64,000 bases of DNA, from assembly GCF_030285785.1 (NCBI RefSeq), contig NZ_CP127247.1:248001-312000 (forward strand), read 5' to 3'. The translations under genes were made by a program, and so were the position numbers. The notes under the pieces were generated by a model, which was given only the letters and a program-made list of their open reading frames with translations, was not told where the DNA came from and did no database searches. Source of the stretch: Parasedimentitalea psychrophila. GTDB taxonomy: Bacteria > Pseudomonadota > Alphaproteobacteria > Rhodobacterales > Rhodobacteraceae. Shown piece after piece: positions 62,700-64,000 of this stretch (within the stretch, counting starts at the first letter, position 1; each line of letters opens with the position of its first letter).

Positions 62700-63301
62700 C
62701 ACGAGAAATCATCGCCATCCTTCGCGGCATTCGAGGCCACGAGATCTGTGACATCGCCGATGTGCTGATCGATGCCGGCATCACCAAAATCGAAGTGCCG
62801 CTGAACTCACCCGACCCGTTTGCCACCATCGCGCGGCTGGTTAGCCATGCAGGCGATCGGGCTGTGGTCGGGGCGGGTACCGTTCTGGACACGGGTGCGG
62901 TGGCCCATCTGGCCAAGTTCGGCGCTCAGATGGTGGTGTCGCCCGACACCTGCGCCGAGGTGATCCGTGCGACCAAGGCGGCGGGCATGCTGTCGTATCC
63001 GGGCGTTATGACCCCAACTGAGTGTTTTGCGGCGCTGCGGGCCGGCGCCGATGGCATCAAGCTGTTCCCGGCGTTCAAGATGGGGCTTGATGGGCTGGCG
63101 GCGGTGAAATCGGTGCTGCCAGCAGGCACCAAGACCTATGCGGTTGGCGGCGTTGGCCCGGCCAACTTTGCCGACTGGCAGGCGGCAGGCATCACCGGTT
63201 TTGGCATTGGATCAGGCCTCTACAAGCCCGGGTTCAGCGCCGAGGATGTGAAAACCCGCGCCGATGACATTGTTGCCGCTTATGACGCGGTTTTCTCATG
63301 A
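62696..63301 (+). CDS. dgoA: 2-dehydro-3-deoxy-6-phosphogalactonate aldolase
   Basis: A 201-residue KDPG/KDPGal-type class I aldolase. The Schiff-base lysine is in GADGIKLFPAFKMG, with IAILRGIRGHE, KIEVPLNSPDPF and GAGTVLD as the other conserved parts. It yields pyruvate and glyceraldehyde-3-phosphate. It overlaps dgoK before it and the lactonase gene after it by four bases each. Confidence 0.94.
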   Translation: MTREIIAILRGIRGHEICDIADVLIDAGITKIEVPLNSPDPFATIARLVSHAGDRAVVGAGTVLDTGAVAHLAKFGAQMVVSPDTCAEVIRATKAAGMLSYPGVMTPTECFAALRAGADGIKLFPAFKMGLDGLAAVKSVLPAGTKTYAVGGVGPANFADWQAAGITGFGIGSGLYKPGFSAEDVKTRADDIVAAYDAVFS

Positions 63302-64000
63302 CGCGGGCTCAGGTCTTTAGCGACACGGCCTGCACCCTGGGCGAAGGCCCCCTGTGGCACCCCGAGCGCAAGCAATTGTTCTGGTTCGATATCCTGTCCA
63401 AGCAGCTGTTGAACCGCGACGCGAAAGGCGAGCACATCTGGCGCTTTGATGATTGTGTCTCAGCCGCCGGTTGGGTGGATTTTGAGACCCTGTTGATGGC
63501 CGCCGAGACCGGGCTGTATCGGTTCGATATCCCCAGTGGCCAGCGCGAACTTGTGGTGCCACTGGAGGCTGACAACCCGTTAACCCGGTCAAACGATGGC
63601 CGCGCCGATCCCTGGGGCGGGTTCTGGATTGGCACCATGGGGTTCAACGCTGAACCCGGTGCCGGCGCGATCTATCGGTTTTATCGCGGCGAACTGAAAC
63701 AGCTTGTCGGTGACATCACCATCAGCAACGCGATTTGCTTTGCCCCAGATCGGTCTTGCGCCTATTACACCGATACCGCCGATGGACGCATCCTGCGGCA
63801 ACCCCTGGATCAGGCTGATGGCTGGCCGCTAGGTGACCCTGAGGTGTTTCTGGATTTCTCGGGCGAGGATTTTGGCCCGGATGGCGCCGTGGTAGATGCC
63901 GAGGGCTGTTTCTGGAATGCCCAATGGGGCGCCGGGCGCGTTGCGCGATACTCGGCCAGCGGCGCGTTGCTGTCAGTCTGGCCCCTACCGCCCGCACAGA
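63298..64000 (+). CDS. SMP-30/gluconolactonase family protein, cut at the right edge
   Basis: The first 234 residues of a calcium-dependent lactonase-type beta-propeller. TACTLGEGPLWHPERKQLFWFDIL contains the metal Glu, SNDGRADPWGGFWIGTMGF the Asn and Asp region, and YYTDTADGRILR the third ligand area. In this operon it should open galactonolactone to galactonate. The start ATG overlaps the dgoA stop. The C-terminal part lies outside the window. Confidence 0.88.
   Translation, partial: MTRAQVFSDTACTLGEGPLWHPERKQLFWFDILSKQLLNRDAKGEHIWRFDDCVSAAGWVDFETLLMAAETGLYRFDIPSGQRELVVPLEADNPLTRSNDGRADPWGGFWIGTMGFNAEPGAGAIYRFYRGELKQLVGDITISNAICFAPDRSCAYYTDTADGRILRQPLDQADGWPLGDPEVFLDFSGEDFGPDGAVVDAEGCFWNAQWGAGRVARYSASGALLSVWPLPPAQ

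Noticed and set aside
1-64000. tRNA, rRNA, prophage, integrase or restriction-modification genes
   Set aside because: None seen on either strand; all sizeable gaps are explained by riboswitches, repeats or promoter regions.

Overview
The window is chromosomal DNA from an alphaproteobacterium, most likely a marine Rhodobacteraceae of the Roseobacter group. This is inferred from the high GC content with strongly GC-rich third codon positions, an aerobic (CobF/CobG-type) cobalamin pathway with B12 riboswitches, a PhnW-PhnA-PhnY phosphonate route with a PhnSTU-type transporter, and a DeLey-Doudoroff galactose pathway. I saw no rRNA, tRNA, CRISPR array, transposase or phage gene. All genes look native, and the gene density is high.

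Layout: (1) 1-4600, mixed genes: a cut aldo/keto reductase, a rhodanese, a lone ImuA-like protein, YceI, an MFS transporter and a DUF1194 VWA protein. (2) 4617-6335, metG. (3) 6500-12153, an iron-linked locus: a palindromic promoter region, an unlisted 54-aa ORF coupled to hemP, then imelysin, di-haem DUF1111, imelysin and DUF1513 genes. (4) 12288-14673, a DeoR/GlpR-type regulator and glpD. (5) 14767-31899, cobalamin biosynthesis: cobO divergent from a riboswitch-led run DUF1636-cobW-cobN-G-H-I-J-L-E-M-B-A-DUF1636. cobK lies antisense inside this run, sharing exactly four bases with each neighbour. A second riboswitch heads cbtB-cbtA, followed by a His/Met-rich exported protein and cobF. (6) 32032-34194, a nitrate/nitrite-sensor type chemoreceptor. 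(7) 34349-46030, phosphonate use: phnW, phnA, phnY, a probable pbfA and a DMT transporter, with a divergent LysR regulator and an ABC importer. (8) 46493-48092, an inositol-monophosphatase-family enzyme and a DeoR regulator. (9) 48113-54291, cytosine-deaminase-like hydrolase plus a BMP-type nucleoside/nucleobase ABC importer. (10) 54463-64000, an alpha-galactoside locus: importer, IclR regulator, GH4 alpha-galactosidase and galactose oxidation through dgoK, dgoA and a cut lactonase.

The pathways fit together as follows. AEP enters through PhnSTU; PhnW makes phosphonoacetaldehyde, PhnY oxidises it to phosphonoacetate and PhnA releases phosphate and acetate, while PbfA should feed hydroxylated AEP into the same aldehyde. 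Alpha-galactosides enter through the ABC system, are cut by the GH4 enzyme, and galactose is oxidised to galactonate and then phosphorylated and cleaved to pyruvate and glyceraldehyde-3-phosphate. Galactonate dehydratase is not seen and may lie beyond the right edge.

The points I consider most worth a second look are the cobK arrangement, the four-half-site operator in front of the galactoside operon, the Asn in place of the catalytic Lys in the galactose-dehydrogenase-like SDR, the pbfA extension of the phosphonate operon, the small ORF coupled to hemP, the His/Met-rich protein beside cbtBA, and a family of intergenic palindromic repeats. All functions are read from sequence only; no database search was run.
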